A DNA stretch of 64,000 nucleotides, taken from positions 186,001 to 250,000 of the forward strand of contig OZ287702.1 of NCBI GenBank assembly GCA_965649825.1, read 5' to 3'. This document shows positions 12,043-24,700 of the stretch, piece after piece; positions within the stretch are counted from its first letter, which is position 1; each line of letters begins with the position of its first letter. The notes under the pieces are model-generated. The model did not search any database. It saw nothing but the letters and a program-made list of their open reading frames with translations, and had not been told where the DNA came from. The position numbers and the translations under genes were made by a program. Source of the stretch: Penicillus capitatus (taxonomy: Eukaryota; Chlorophyta).

Positions 12043-13116
12043 CGTCAGCAGATGTGTATGTTGTTCTGTTTGTGTGTGCGTCACCTCCACGCAACAATCA
12101 ACCTCATTAAAAAACAATCATCGGGGGTGTTTATTTTGCAGCAAAGTGTCCGAAGACGCGATTAGGGATCCCAATAACAAGATAACTTGCTCTGTCGCTT
12201 GATGTAACCCTCATGGCCCACCTCAGACGCTCTGACATGTGTTGAGCTTTGATCTGGCTCAGTGCATGTGCTCCACAAACAATTGGCTGGATGATATTAT
12301 TTTGAAGAAGAATAGCGGTTCATGAAGCCGCATGTACAGGATCCCAATGGAAATGTAAAAGTTTGAGCAGACACGCGACGACCCGACTACTGAGAAATGC
12401 GCTCCCAGTCATGAAACAGCTGCACGAATTTCAGTCAGGTATCGAGAATGAACAAACAGCATGGCATCATGTCTTTAAAGGACATGTTTCCGCCAACGCT
12501 TCCAAAGTAAGGATCTCATGAACAGAGAGGTTCGCAGATCATCAGACTCACGTTCATTCCATTCTTATTCAAGTCATCTGCAAATTGTGTCTATGAACAA
12601 CAATCTGCAGTGTGTCTGTCTACTATGATCTATCCTAGCTTGCAACAACATCTGATCGTGAGCGTGAGGTGCGCTGACAATATCTAGACCAAATGCATAT
12701 ATGCATGCATACTGAATCGCAAACGCCTAGCACAGAAAGAAAGTGATAATTGGGCATTGATCGTCTGGACCTGTGCAGACGACGCAGGCGATTCCAAGAT
12801 GATCTCAAAACGGAACGAGTACTCGAGTAGAAGAGATTCATTCGAATATACTCAAAGAGGGCGGGTGGATTGATAGACATAAAGCGCTACACTGACACAG
12901 ACCCTTGACCGCGCATCTAGACCTCTAAGAGCGAAAAGAAACAAAACAGAGTCCAGGCAGCTACATGAAATGATGTGGGCACAAAAGGGATTCCCACAGG
13001 TCTTCTCTCCCACTACCATATGTCTTGCCGATACCTCTCCCTTCATTATCAGTCAGCAAAAGCGATGGTAGAGTTAGAAAGCTATCCCGTATTTAGACGC
13101 AGGGGAAGGAGGGTGT
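12043..13116. other. Intergenic region, no gene recognised
   Basis: About 1.07 kb between the RPT6 start and the stop of the HEAT-like gene, one of the two longest gene-free stretches. Open frames inside (for example the minus frame at 12635-12880) are short, have no similarity and contain no plausible splice linkage. The composition is slightly more AT-rich than in the coding parts. It should contain the RPT6 promoter and the 3' end of the upstream transcript, but no specific element is visible. Confidence 0.5.
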
Positions 13117-15620
13117 TCAGTAAACATATTTCTCTCCCTGTATCGCCTTTCCACCGCTTCTTAATGAGCGTGCAAGCCGTTCTAATCTTTCCGGAAGCGG
13201 CCACCACCACGCACTCCAGTCATAAGCCTCGGGCTGAAAACTCGGCTCGAGTTGAAAAATCTGATTCTTTTCAAGGGCGTGGATATCCCACTCATTTGGG
13301 TTACAAGGATCGTCCAGATTCGCTGTTGGTGTGCCACGGTAAATGTTTGCATAAAACTCTGGCGGCAAATCGCCCACGTCATTGGGCAGCTTGAAGGGCA
13401 GCTTAGGGGCCTTAAAGGATTTCCTACATAGTGCACACACATGCCCGTTGACACACGACATCGCCTCGGGGCACATCTGCATACAGATAATGGGCGGAGG
13501 ACGGTCCATCATGATCCTGCGAACAGGACTTGCTGCCAGAACTTGAAGCTTTTGATGTCATCGGACAGATTCCTTTCTCCTTGCGTAGATGATTATAGTG
13601 TTCCAAGACCTCCTTGGCCAAGTCCTTGACTTGTCTGTTCCGATCACTGTTTGCGTCCTTTAACACCTGAAAAAGCATTCTCTTTTGTCAGGAGCCAAGA
13701 AAACGGGAAATCGGCGACAGACTTGTAAGATGTTGCGATCTTTTGACTTTAACAATCCGGCGACTTCTCCTTCTTCTTCGAACGGTAATTGCAGAATAGA
13801 TTTTATGATCTTGATTCCGTAGTACCGGGTCTACCAAAAACGCAGAGTGTTGTGCATACATATGCATGAAGTGACGTTTGCGTTTTGATGCGCCTACCTC
13901 CCAGACAGAAGAGTGCTTCGAACCTTCGAGTGCCCAGGAGAGGAGTTTTCCGACGACGTCTTCCGGAATGTCCGTCGACAAGACAGAGATACAGTCGCAG
14001 AGGATACCAAATCCTTCTCGGGCTGTCAGCACCAACTTATCTACATTGCCCATCCAATACCGCGATGATGCATGACATCTGATCAAAGGAGATGAGCTAC
14101 CGTGTTCGATGATTCGGATCACGTGCTTAAGGCACAGTTTAATGGATCGGCGAACACCAAGGCCCTGAGGCCATTCAGAGAGAGCAGCAGTGATGGCTCG
14201 AATCACTGGAAAGCACTTGTAAGAACCTCCTGCTCGCCTGGACCCAACACACAGACCATCAGACATGAATTGGAGGCAAAAGACGGCTTGCTTTTTCGCC
14301 TGCTTGAATGGACAGCGGATAAATGTGTTAATCACCCACTGTGACATTTTCTCTTCCCACTGCTCACCGATTTCCATATACTGCGACTCAAGATTTGTCA
14401 GCGAAAGCATAGTAATGCAGGAAGCAACGTCCGACAGCACCACCACGCTCCGCCCGCTGTCGGACAGATAGGGCAGACAATCGCAAACCTGTATAGGACA
14501 GGACAGGAGAATCGGATTAAGCATCCAGTCGTGGACAGCAGTGGCATTGCACCCACCTCGTACATAAGATTCCCCATGCTTTCTGTTGAGGGAATATCTT
14601 TCTGTTCGTACAGGTCTCGCAACACTTCACGTACAATGTTGCAGCGCGCGATGAAATCCTGGTTTCCAACAGTATGCAGCTCTGTGTCATCATCATAGGG
14701 GTCATTTCCATCGACCCACGGAACGGTCTCGCCTTTAAATAATGCTTCTAGCTCCGAGAGTTTGTCGGCAAGTGACATCTCTTTGAGACTCCGTACTCGA
14801 GAAGCATATTTCGTAAAGTTTCCGTTCTTTTTGGAAACAATCATGTTTCCGACAATCTTGCACCCTACCAAGATTCCGAGAACCCTGGACGTCTTCGAAG
14901 TGACCCTGCAATACCATAGACTCCATTCAGGTTGATACGTTCATCACCGTATCGGTTCGAGTGAAAGAATGAACCGCAATGACAGTGAACGCGTCGGCGG
15001 CGTAGAGTACCTCATATACTTGCTCATCTTTGAATCGTCGTTTTTCGTCGGCAGAAAGCTCGTCCCGATCAACGCGGGAACTATGAATTCAGCGCGGGTC
15101 AAAAGCATCTCGCTAAACAGACGGGACAACGCGGACAGGGGAAAACAAGACGGAGTGTTGACGAAGAAACTGCGCAACGTGTTAGGAACGACAATGAAGA
15201 ATGGAGATACACGTAAACGCAATACTCATAGGCGAGATGACACGAGGCGGTTAGCCTGCGTGTCGCCACGCTTGGCCGACGGCCCAAACGTACAGTTGCC
15301 GCTGTTCAAAAGATACAGCAGCAGAAAGTAAGCCCAAGACGTGTATAAGACGCTGTGTTGCCCACCGCAACAACCTTGCCCAACGGTCACCGTTTCCAAC
15401 GAACTCCATGTGTAAGAAAGCAAACCAAAACTCGCATATAAATCAATGAAGCCACCATACCTTGCTGAACTTTATTGACACTCAACTTGTCTTCTTCTCC
15501 GTGGATGATGTTGTACAGGGGAAGTGTTCTTATCAACGATAATTCTCTGCGCTTATATCCGAATAGAGAGGAGGAGGTTGCGTTGTTCTGAAGCCTTTCG
15601 AGTGGCTACTAAAGACTGTC
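13117..15620 (-). CDS. HEAT/armadillo-like helical protein, function unknown
   Basis: A multi-exon gene of helical, leucine-rich segments. From 5' to 3' on the minus strand: an N-terminal exon around 15470-15590 (PLYNIIHGEEDKLSVNKVQQ); segments at 15180-14950 (LLTRAEFIVPALIG); an exon joined by a clear 42-nt intron (14906-14947) reading RVLGILVGCKIVGN and then SLADKLSELEAL; a long exon at 14480-13690 (WVINTFIRCPFKQAKKQAVF, ALSEWPQGLGVRRSIK); and a C-terminal part (RNRQVKDLAKEVLEHY, then PPEFYANIYRG). The helical repeat style and the N-terminal wording are loosely reminiscent of protein phosphatase 4 regulatory subunits, but this is a weak impression. The exact start and several junctions are unresolved, and 13117 is simply the stop of the last open frame. 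Confidence 0.45.
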
Positions 15621-15699
15621 GTTGGTGACCAGAATGGACACCCTGAAGAGCCAGGCAAGGGGAACGTCTTGCCTCAGACGATTTCGTACGCCGTGCAAG

Positions 15700-15993
15700 T
15701 CACACCCGTTTATCGACGAACAAACGCAGAACCACAGCAAGCGTCTTCACGCCGTCTCTTCTTCGTCTCTCTCTTAGCGCAATGGGAACGAAAAACGGCA
15801 AATATCTTGCTCTCTGAAGCTCACGTTTTAACAGATTGAACAATGCACGATGCTCAATAATGTGTCGTAAATGCGCTCCTGTTGCTTTGGTTATCGCGAC
15901 CTCCGCTGACCACTTACTTGGACGACACTCGGTAGAAGGATGTCGGGGACAACCTCGATCAACGCGACAACAAATGTAAGAACGCGCCGACAC
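15700..15993 (-). CDS. Possible mitochondrial ribosomal protein bS18m-like
   Basis: A short minus-strand frame contains ATGAHLRHI, spacing, and then LLKRELQRARYLPFFVP. This resembles the small-subunit protein S18 pattern, in which a Thr-Gly is followed some 20 residues later by a basic helix ending in an Arg-Ala-Arg motif and a hydrophobic Pro-Phe. A basic tail follows. The N-terminal third does not resemble S18 and may contain a mis-read intron near 15915. The frame is divergent from the plus-strand gene starting at 16030. The call is tentative, and the frame could also be fortuitous. Confidence 0.3.
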   Translation of the reverse strand: MSARSYICCRVDRGCPRHPSTECRPSKWSAEVAITKATGAHLRHIIEHRALFNLLKRELQRARYLPFFVPIALRERRRRDGVKTLAVVLRLFVDKRV

Positions 15994-16029
15994 ATTCGAA
16001 ACAAAACACCTCTATCTCTTCGACAGAGT

Positions 16030-16452
16030 ATGGAGTCCGGTTCTTCGCTCGCCGCTAAAGGCGTGGATCTCAATACATATCTGCGCCAGAATGCGATCAA
16101 CGAAACGATCTGCGCCGAAATCATTCGCCAGGTGAGCAAATGAGGTCAGTCGAATTTGTGGACGTCCGAAGGTGATGCGCAGGCCGTGCGGTATTTGGAG
16201 ACTCTGGACAGATCGGGTGTTGCTCTCATGAAGGTGGATGCTATGCGTCTTGCCGGAGATGCCTACGTGCTGACTGGCCAGACCCAACAGGAACCCATTT
16301 TCGCTATTCACATAGCCGAGAGTTACCAAGATGCGATAGCATCTCTCAAAGATTTTTCCGAAGCCTGTCTGGCACATGTGCGGCAACACTCACGATCGAG
16401 ATCGAGAGATAAAGAGATGGTGTGTGGATTTGAAGGTACCTTCTTCCAGTAG
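16030..16452 (+). CDS. Small conserved-looking protein of unknown function
   Basis: Two exons joined by an intron at 16132-16182 (51 nt, phase 0) give a protein of about 120 residues. It begins MESGSSLAAKGVDLNTYLRQ and continues VRYLETLDRSGVALMKVDAM, then AESYQDAIASLKDFSEACL, and ends in an Arg-Ser rich tail. The body is helical and could form a coiled coil, as in small subunits of lysosome/centriole adaptor complexes, but I do not recognise the family. An 18-nt alternative for the intron would also keep the frame, so the exact junction is open. The gene ends just before the SET-domain gene on the same strand. Confidence 0.5.
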
Positions 16453-16474
16453 AACAGAGAGATTCAGAAAGTCT

Positions 16475-18283
16475 ATGGCGCATTGCACGACATTAGCCGA
16501 CTTCCATAGTCTGGAGTTCTTGAACAACGATGATTCGAGTCCCGAAGTGCTTGAGTATCTGGATCTTTCAGCTATCGATGTGGACGCGACATCTGAAGAA
16601 GAAGGAAGTATCCTCGGAATCGAAGAGATCGACTTGGAAATGTTTGCAAGAGAGCAGCAACGTGTGGACGATAGGGAGATGGAAGACAGTATGGATAGAA
16701 TTTTGGAGATGGAAGACAGTATTATGGATGGAATCTTGGAGATGGAAGACAGTACAGATGGAATTTTGGAGATCAAAGACATTGGCATGTTGCATTCGAC
16801 ACTGGAAATGCCACCAAGCAGGTCTGATGCCGATTCCCCGCCACATACGCCTGTACCAAACGAGGTAGTGAGCAACAGCACGTGTTCGGTCGATTATTTC
16901 TGGCGAATGGTGTTGTTATCAGACGAATCGTCAAAATGGAGTACACCCGAAGAATGGTGCCTCGGAAGGGACGATGGTGGATCGACAGGACGGTTGTCGA
17001 TCCTCTGAGCACCCTCTCGTCGCCATCGCGCCACTTGGGTCTGCTGAAGAATCTAGAATCAATGCCCCTAGCGAAGTCGCCGTCCCACATTTGGATACTT
17101 CGGGAGCATCTGGTTCTGTTGCGGCCAGCAAGAGCGTCGCCATTGAAGCCGCCTTGACAGAAATGACGATAAACAGCACGCAGTTATCCGAAGGCACAAG
17201 ATCAGATCGGAATGCATTTGAAACTCCAGTCTCTAAAAGATGTCGCCGACGATCGCCAAGTCCACTTCTGCAAAGAGCCATCGGCGAGAGAGCGAAGCCC
17301 GGACAACAAACGCCGAACAATTCGTCAGAGGTCCGATGCGCTTTCAGCTGTTCCTTATGTTAACTCTCTGCGATCCGAAGATGATCTATCGACTACGATC
17401 CAGAAGTGTCTTTCATCCATCGCGATTGGATACACTTCAAGGCGAAGCAGAAAGGTCAGCCTACTGGACATGTTTTTTCAACCGGATCGGATCGTTCGCT
17501 CTGTCTCGTGCGTTAGATTGGAGGAATGTGTTTGGATGGAAAGATCAAAGCGACGGAGTGGATTCGCGTACCAACGGCTGCTGCAGAAATGTTACGATAT
17601 GAAACCGTACGAGCGCGGCGATGCAAGAAATGTCTTCAGAACTGGATGCCAGTACAGAATCTACATTGGCCAATGGAATTTGCCAAAGGAACTAGGAATG
17701 GGTTTAGTCGCATTGGAATCCATTCCAAAAGGCAAAGCCGTTTTTGAGTATGTCGGTAAGCTCCGTCCTTATTCAAGACGATAGCGATGACATGACTCAG
17801 GGGAGGTACTGATGGAAGACGAGGCCGCCGACAGAGAATGTAAGTGTGTGCGGCCGTACATGTTTGCCCTGGACGACTGGGGGGAGCTCTATGCCAACAG
17901 ACAGGATTGCCCAAGCGCCATTGACGCAGAAAAGCGGGGAAATGCCTCGCGTTTCCTGAACCATTCATGTTCCCCAAATCTTAGAGTGCTCAAAGAAGCT
18001 CCTTTTGTGAGGTATTGTGTTGAGAATTACGGAGTGCAACGTCTCGTATTTGTTGCTGTCAAAGACATAAGCAAAGGTGATCAACGCGATACTGCATCCC
18101 TGTGTTGGATACTGTTCATGGTCGTCAGGTGATCCCTTAACCATCGACTATTACCCTGGGAGGACTGCAGAATCTCTGCAAAAAGCTGCAGACAGCAAAT
18201 CGCTGTGCAGATGTGGACACACGAACTGTCGAAGATGGATACTCGCAGCAGCGTCATCGGAGAAGATTTCAGCAGACAGTTGA
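16475..18283 (+). CDS. SET-domain protein lysine methyltransferase
   Basis: A C-terminal SET domain lies at 17640-18240. The motifs in order are GMGLVALESIPKGKAVFEYV (the usual start of SET, here GMG for GWG), an acidic insert, ASRFLNHSCSPNL (the cofactor/catalytic RFxNHSCxPN motif), LVFVAVKDISKG, LTIDYY (catalytic tyrosine region) and a post-SET zinc motif CRCGHTNCRRWIL. The order and the post-SET cysteines point to an H3K9-type (Su(var)3-9) or related class. The N-terminal half is acidic and low-complexity, with a tandem repeat at 16676-16780; no chromodomain and no complete pre-SET cysteine cluster are visible. Introns lie near 16970, 17240-17360, 17755-17810 and 18080-18130. The start at 16475 gives the long acidic frame, and an upstream start is possible. 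Confidence 0.75.
16676..16780 (+). repeat. In-frame tandem repeat inside the SET-domain gene
   Basis: Four imperfect units of about 33 bp, each around the sequence gagatggaagacagta, encode repeated Met-Glu-Asp-Ser-x-Asp-Gly-Ile-Leu-Glu blocks. Units differ by one codon insertion (an extra Ile) and by point changes. Length is kept to multiples of three, so the reading frame is preserved. Confidence 0.85.
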
Positions 18284-18484
18284 ATGTTCAAGAGCGACGT
18301 CGTCGCTTGTGGACACTTCTCTTGCATGCGATCCACATGTATTCAGCTCGAAAGACAGGAATTTTGTTAATTCAAACGCTGCTGTTTGCACGCACACTAA
18401 GGACTCGAACGAATGACGATGCCTGAGAACATGCGCATTCGTTGACCGAAGAAATCCGCGATCCGTATTGATTCGTGTTAAGCT

Positions 18485-21400
18485 ATGCATGGCTCTGTGG
18501 ATGGACAGCGTTTGAGTCAAGAGAGTGGATCGAATTCCTTTCCAGTGAATCGGCGGCGCAGTCGTGCGCGATCGTCGTTCTTTCGGCATCCCAGCAGTAA
18601 GTATATGACAAATCGCACAGTCGTGTCCGTCCCTTTGAACGAAGTATCTCTTCGCAGACCGTTCGAGTCAGAGATACAGCAGAAGTTCCGTCATTGGCGG
18701 TCGCAACGTCAAAGGAACGGAGAGTCATGTAGAAAGGATCCAGGTGAGACCATAACGGCATCGGAGAGAGGCGAGACGGATCGCAGGTGATAGATGACGG
18801 CGTGGATCGGACGCCGATGCCGATGACGGGCGTTCGGACATGCCTGCCATCTCGTATGACGGATGGCTCAAAGAGCTCCGGGACAAGCGGAATATCAGAC
18901 AATACGTTGGATCGAATGTCGAGTTTTAGCTTCGAAGGGGCGACCGTGCCAGAAAGCGGCGCACAGTCTCCGGCTCTGACCAAAGAGACGTCACACAGAA
19001 ACTCTGTGACATCTACTGCATCACAGTTATCCTCGCTGAAGACGTCATATCGTGCAGATGGCCCGCGATGCGCCGATTTTCGAGTCTCGACGCGAAACAG
19101 ATGATGCCATAGAAATGTCTTTCGAAGTTGTGGAGGGGGATGAGGCAGATACACTCCGTTTGCCACAGCTCGATCGTCTTGTGGATATCACACTGAGCAT
19201 CTCTCCGGTCTTCTGGATGATGGATGTGCGTGGTATGCATACGTATTCGTATCTGATCGAGGACTCTTTTGCTGTTTGCTTGGATATCAGGATGGGCAGT
19301 CGACGAGGACAGCCAAAATGCCGACAGCGTAAAAACGGCAAACGCTCAGTACGATGCCATGCTGAAGTCCCGCAACGAAGCGCCTGAAAAATTTGCTGAC
19401 GGCGACACCCAAACGATCAATCCGCTTCGCAAACAACAAGAGACACAAAGCGCATCACTCTTAAATGTCGACAAAGACACACAGGTGACGACGACTCCTC
19501 TCAGACACATGCTCCAATCGTGCAAAGGTGACCGCATGGGATATTTACCAAAGCTGGGAACGCACGATGCTCGACGGTGTGGAACAGGAGAACCATGGGG
19601 TCGACCCTATGGTTCAGTTTAAGCAAAGTATCCAAAGACACAGACGCTGACTCGTTGGATATTTTTGTTTGTTTGTAGATATCGTTCAAAGCTCTGAGCA
19701 CAACGAAGTGGACGTTGCCAGTGTCTATGTCGCAACGCATCGAGAGGTGCCTCATCATCAGATGCAGTTTTCCTTTGTCGAGTTCGCGTTTCGCCGATTA
19801 GTCGATGGAGCGCGGAAGTATGGAGGATCATCGCTCGAGCAGTGCGAGTTTCTTCAGTCAACCTTACTCTTCTCGAGCAAGCCTGGTTTCGACGGCGTCG
19901 TTCACGACATCTATCGCCACCGATTTTGAACAAACAGGAGCCCTATCGCATAGTTCCGATCCATCTGTCGACAAGGATGGAAATGAGAAGTCTACCGTGA
20001 ATCCGCTCGCGTCGATGTCGGGTTTACGTGATGCCTTGAGCCTCATGGATACCCTTACGGTTCAAGCGCACTACAGGACGCAACTCTTTGCCTACAGAGA
20101 TATGGCCGCCGTCAAGTTATATCTGCCAAAATGCGACGACCGAGATGACCTCGACAGTATTAAAGAAGGAAGCATCTGCAGCTCAAATAGAGGGCCACTT
20201 CGGATGAGCGCTCGGCAAACGCACCTCCTGATCGGCATGAGTCACGCTTCTCACGCAAAGCTAGAAACGGCATCAGAGGCGACAGACGATCACGAAACGA
20301 TGTCCCTCGCAACAGTCCGTACACCTGAGGACAGGAACTGCCTCGATGCCGGTTCAGGATGTAGAGGGGCGATCGACGATGATGATGCCACAGCTTCACG
20401 TTCTCTGGGAATGGAAGAGCGAAGAGGACGGCGGTTCAAAGATGGTGACGTGCTTGGACTGGAAACGAGGACACGAGGACGTTCTGGCCGTTGGTTACGG
20501 CAATCTACAGTTCACGCCGCATGCCTGTCCGGGCTGCGTGGCCTTCTGGTCTCTTAAGCATCCCGAACAGCCTCAATGGCAATTCCCAACGTCACACGGT
20601 GAGTATTTGCCGTTTCATTGGCGTATTCTGTCGACATTGAATGACAGGAGTGACAGCTCTTGCGTTTTCCAATGAGGCGCCGCAGATCCTGGCCGTCGGA
20701 ATGTACAACGGTGGCATTGTTCTCTATGACCTGCAAGAAAAAACGGCCAGAGAGTTCATGTCATCCTCGTCGTCTGACGGCGGACACACGGAACCCGTTT
20801 GGCAAGTGAGAACAGCTCGTCAAACTCGACATTCGCCGCCCCCTTTTGAGATGCGCATGCACGATAGCTCGAGTGGACGAGCGCGAGAGAAGGAGAGGAG
20901 CAACTACTCTCCGTATCCGGCGATGGCCGGGTGATCCAATGGTCCATCAGCAGAGGACTGGAACACTCAGATTTGATGAAACTGCGGCACCAGACGCGAA
21001 AGAAGAACGCCGAAGCAGCGCATCCGACTCGAACACCGTTCGTTAGTCGCTTAACCAGCGGTCTCTGTCTTGCTCTGTGTCCAACAAATCCGACACTGTA
21101 TCTCGTCGGTATCTTACGGTTGAATATCAGAAGTGATGGCATGTATAAGATTTGGTATAGGCGCTGAAGATGGTGTCGTTCGCAAGTGCTCGACATCTTA
21201 CAGAGATCAGCACATTGATGCCTATTCGGGGCATTTCGGGCCAGTCTACTCCGTTCGCTGGTCGCCTTTCTATCCTGGCGCGTTTATCACGTGTGGAGCG
21301 GATTGGATGATGCATATGTGGTTGTCGGATCGACCATCCTGCGTCTTTGCCTTCCATACGACAAAAGAGGAGATCATGGATGTGCAATGGTGTCCGTTTC

Positions 21401-21725
21401 GCTCAACTGTCTTCGCTTGCGCCCTAGCCAATGGCAAAATCGAAGTAGATTATGGCACTCGGCCTCTTCTTGGAGGCAATGTCCGCGTCTGCAGATTTGG
21501 GATGTCTCTATTTCGACAGTCAAGCCCATTGCCTACCACACCATTCCTGGCCGATCTCTCACCAAGCTAGCGTTCAATCCAAAATCCAAGGTTCTCATGT
21601 GTGGAGACGACCAAGGCTACATCACTGTGCTGCAACTGATCAATGTGATCACAGACGTCACATCATCCAGGGAAGAGCAACAAGAGCATCTCCGTCGCAT
21701 TATCCATGCCAACGTCAAGAACTAA
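18485..21725 (+). CDS. Axonemal dynein intermediate chain, DNAI4/WDR78-like
   Basis: WD40-repeat intermediate chain of an axonemal dynein arm, acting in cilia or flagella. The N-terminal half is polar (RRRSRARSSFFRHPSS near 18550, as in WDR78). The C-terminal half carries WD repeats: LHVLWEWKSEEDGGSK with CLDWKRGHEDVLAVGYG near 20400-20500; VTALAFSNEAPQILAVGMYN near 20650; GPVYSVRWSPFYPGAFITCG with DWMMHMW near 21240-21320; IMDVQWCPFRSTVFACAL near 21375; KLAFNPKSKVLMCGDDQGYI near 21570. The order GAEDGVVRKCSTSY before the GPVYSVRW repeat is typical of dynein intermediate chains. Many short introns are present (near 18600, 18750, 19040, 19290, 19530, 19680, 19930, 20600, 20810, 21050 and 21450). 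The stop is only 36 bp before the UTP20 start. Confidence 0.8.
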
Positions 21726-21761
21726 TCTGCGCATGGGCATTAACGATTCTATCGACGCGTT

Positions 21762-24700
21762 ATGTCTACGTTCAATGCGGTTGGCCATGAAGGTGGCGGC
21801 GTCTTTGTAAGACGGGCCCCTAAGCGTCGACGGCCTTATCGATCCCTCGGTCGCCGCCGTCGCAGTACCAATGTTACCCCCTTTATGCAGTTGGGTCGCA
21901 CCGAAGTCGTGGCGTCACACGATCTCAACAAAGAGACCTTTCTCGAGCAGGCTCTTGTGCACTGGAGGGACAACTGCGTCGCTGAGCACTTCCAGAGTGC
22001 TTATGATGAACTAACACCTCTCTCCGGTTCCCTCGCAAAAATCATCCATTCTCGCAAGAAGATCATCCGAATCATCTACATCAGACTCATACCAGAGGCA
22101 GCGCTCTCACTGCGGGCCTTGATGGAAGTCCTTGCCGGTTTCGTTCGTGACATCCAAGGCATCAACACATTTACAAGTGTCCCCGCGATTCGATGATGGT
22201 GGGTACTGTAGATATGTTCCTTGAGTTTGTCCCTGAGCTGGTCGAGGTTGTCGTTTCGTTGAGTACGAAGTTGGCATGGGAACCAGAAACGTTGGGGTAT
22301 GTATTCGTTGCGATGACAAAAGTGGTGAGACATTTGCGGAGAGCCATTCATCCAACGCTCAAAGATTTTTTGACCAAAACCATCCGGCCATTGATTCTGC
22401 ATCCAGATCCATTTGTGCGACGACTGTCGTGTCAAAGCTTGGCCGTCATCTTGGAACAGGTGAAAGTCCAGACACGTCGAATGGGGATCAGGTGTTTATT
22501 GGGATTGATATGCGTCAATCGTGGGAAACAGGAATTCATGCATGGATACGCGGGGCTCGTTGGGCAAATGCTCATGGGCGTCATGGGTACATTTCGATCC
22601 AAAGCTCCAGAAATCTTGCAGATCCTGGTGGAGAGCAATCTCATTCAAACAGCACATTTTCGCCAACACCGAACTTCCACTCGTAAAGAGACTGTACCCA
22701 AATGGCTCACGGAGGAATTTCTGCAGCACGCAACTTTAGAGTATATCAAGAGTGTCATCGGACGGTATGTGGTGAAACGAATGGATCCGTCCGCAGCCAT
22801 TGAACTGTGGAAAATACTCCTTCGTCTGACGCAGATCAAAATGAACGATGCCCGAGACAGCATAACGGAAGATGAAGAAGTGGACGCCACAGGCCTCTTG
22901 ATCGGCATCACCCGTCTCATATCCATTGCCTCTTTTGTGCTGGCACGAAAGAAGGGTGCTCTGCTCAAGAATCTAAATCCAATTTGCTGTTTCTTGAGAC
23001 TGGTTCTGTCAGAAACGGTTCAGGGAGAGCTGGACGCAATGGGCATTCCCTTGTGGGTGAGTGGAATGTTTGCAAGGGAGACGGTGACGTTCGTTTTGCA
23101 TGGACTGAACTTAGAAGGGCGTTTTCGGAGAGATCCACTCTGGAGTGACTGTCAGGCGCAGCTGAAGACGCTCACTGAAAATGTCAACCGACTGAGTCTG
23201 TCAGATCTGTTCGACATAAGCAAAGAAGCCAACAGAGATCTCACGTCACTGAAGAGTCTTGTCTATCCACTGCTGCGTCGTTTAGCAAAGATCGTCATGA
23301 ATGGCACAGCCTCAGTAGAACATCAAGAGATGGCATGGGTTCAGCTCGATATTTTTCTGGAGTCCATTTCGGCAGTAGATGTCGCATCAGAAGGGAAGGG
23401 ACTTTTTGGAGAGGTCTCTTTTCCGCTATGGCTTTGCGAAACAATGAAAGCATGGCCTTTGGATGAATGCACCCGACGTTTCTCCTCAAGGAATGTCCGC
23501 GCCGCATTCACGATGGGAACATACTATTTGAAGGGTTTATCCAAAATCTACATTCATGAACCTACTGTCATTGTGGAGAGCACAAGACCAATGCTGTCTT
23601 CTCTGGCATCGTTGGATACCGGTGATCCCTCCACGTTGTTGACAGATGAGGACGTTGCCTCTCTTCGTTGCCGTATCGTTCTGCAGTTGGCCGAAAACGA
23701 GGCTAAGATCAACAGAGAGGAAGAATCGGGAGATCCCGTGCCATGCTTAGTGAATTACTTGACGGAGGCGATGTCTCGACTGAAGGCCTCTCCCTCTGAA
23801 AGGGCGAATCTACGCTGCGTTTCAGAACTGTCGAAATTGATCCAGGGAATGACGATGCCGGTTTTGGATACTGTCGGTACAGATTCGGAAATGGAGATGG
23901 AGGAAGACAGCTTTGATTTTTCGGGCCTCATCAGAAAGGAAGACTTGGATTACTGGATGGCAGACCTGGGGCCATCTCTCTGCGATCCGGACAGCACTGT
24001 TCGATGTTACGCGCTAGAATTTTTGTCAATTGCAAACCGAAGTGTGCTAAAGAGTTCTTCTTCATCAAACAAGTGATGACAGCTTTTTTTGGGGGGGGGG
24101 GCTACAGGAAATACCTCATGTTCTTAGGTACTGCCTGTTCACAACGTTGCTCGAGATCGAGAGAGGAGATTTTGATGGATTGGATCGAAAAGCTGTACGG
24201 CTTGTGGAAGACATTCGAACGCAGATCGAACACGGTCTTCTTAGTGCGTCATTTCATTCTTCTTGTTTCCATAGTTTCTTGGGATTGCTGCATCTGCGCT
24301 ACAAGCCAATCTGGCCACTGGCAGTTCACACCTTGTCTTTCCTGACGAACATGCATTTTCAGAGCTACTGGAATCGGATCTTTGAACGCGTCAAAGCATT
24401 GCACTTCATAATCCTGAGCAACGCCAGATGTATAACCAAGACTCCTACCAATGGCACAACGGTTAATTCCGAGACCGTTAACGATGCAGAAGTTTCAGAA
24501 AGAGAAAGAGTAAAGAAGGTAGATGATGCGACAGATGAATTCACAGAACTCTCTTATCTCCTGCAAGCGATAAAGGGTAACTCTGTTCCCTCTTTCCTCG
24601 TACATGATCCCTGGTGCCATAGGAGTGGATCGATGTTATCTGGAGACAAAGATTCACGAATGGTTGCCTCTGGTGCAGAAATGGATTCGGCAAAGGCTGA

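Noticed and set aside
15226-15423. A small hydrophobic minus-strand ORF that might be a membrane peptide
   Set aside because: It sits between exons of the HEAT-like gene and includes probable intron sequence; not supported as a separate gene.
16132-16149. An 18-nt intron between the two exons of the gene at 16030
   Set aside because: It would keep the frame, but a 51-nt alternative ending at 16182 matches the typical size in the window, so the extreme value is not claimed.
18483-19166. A 227-codon minus-strand open frame
   Set aside because: It is antisense to the N-terminal exons of the dynein intermediate chain, has no similarity, and its composition is that of a shadow frame.
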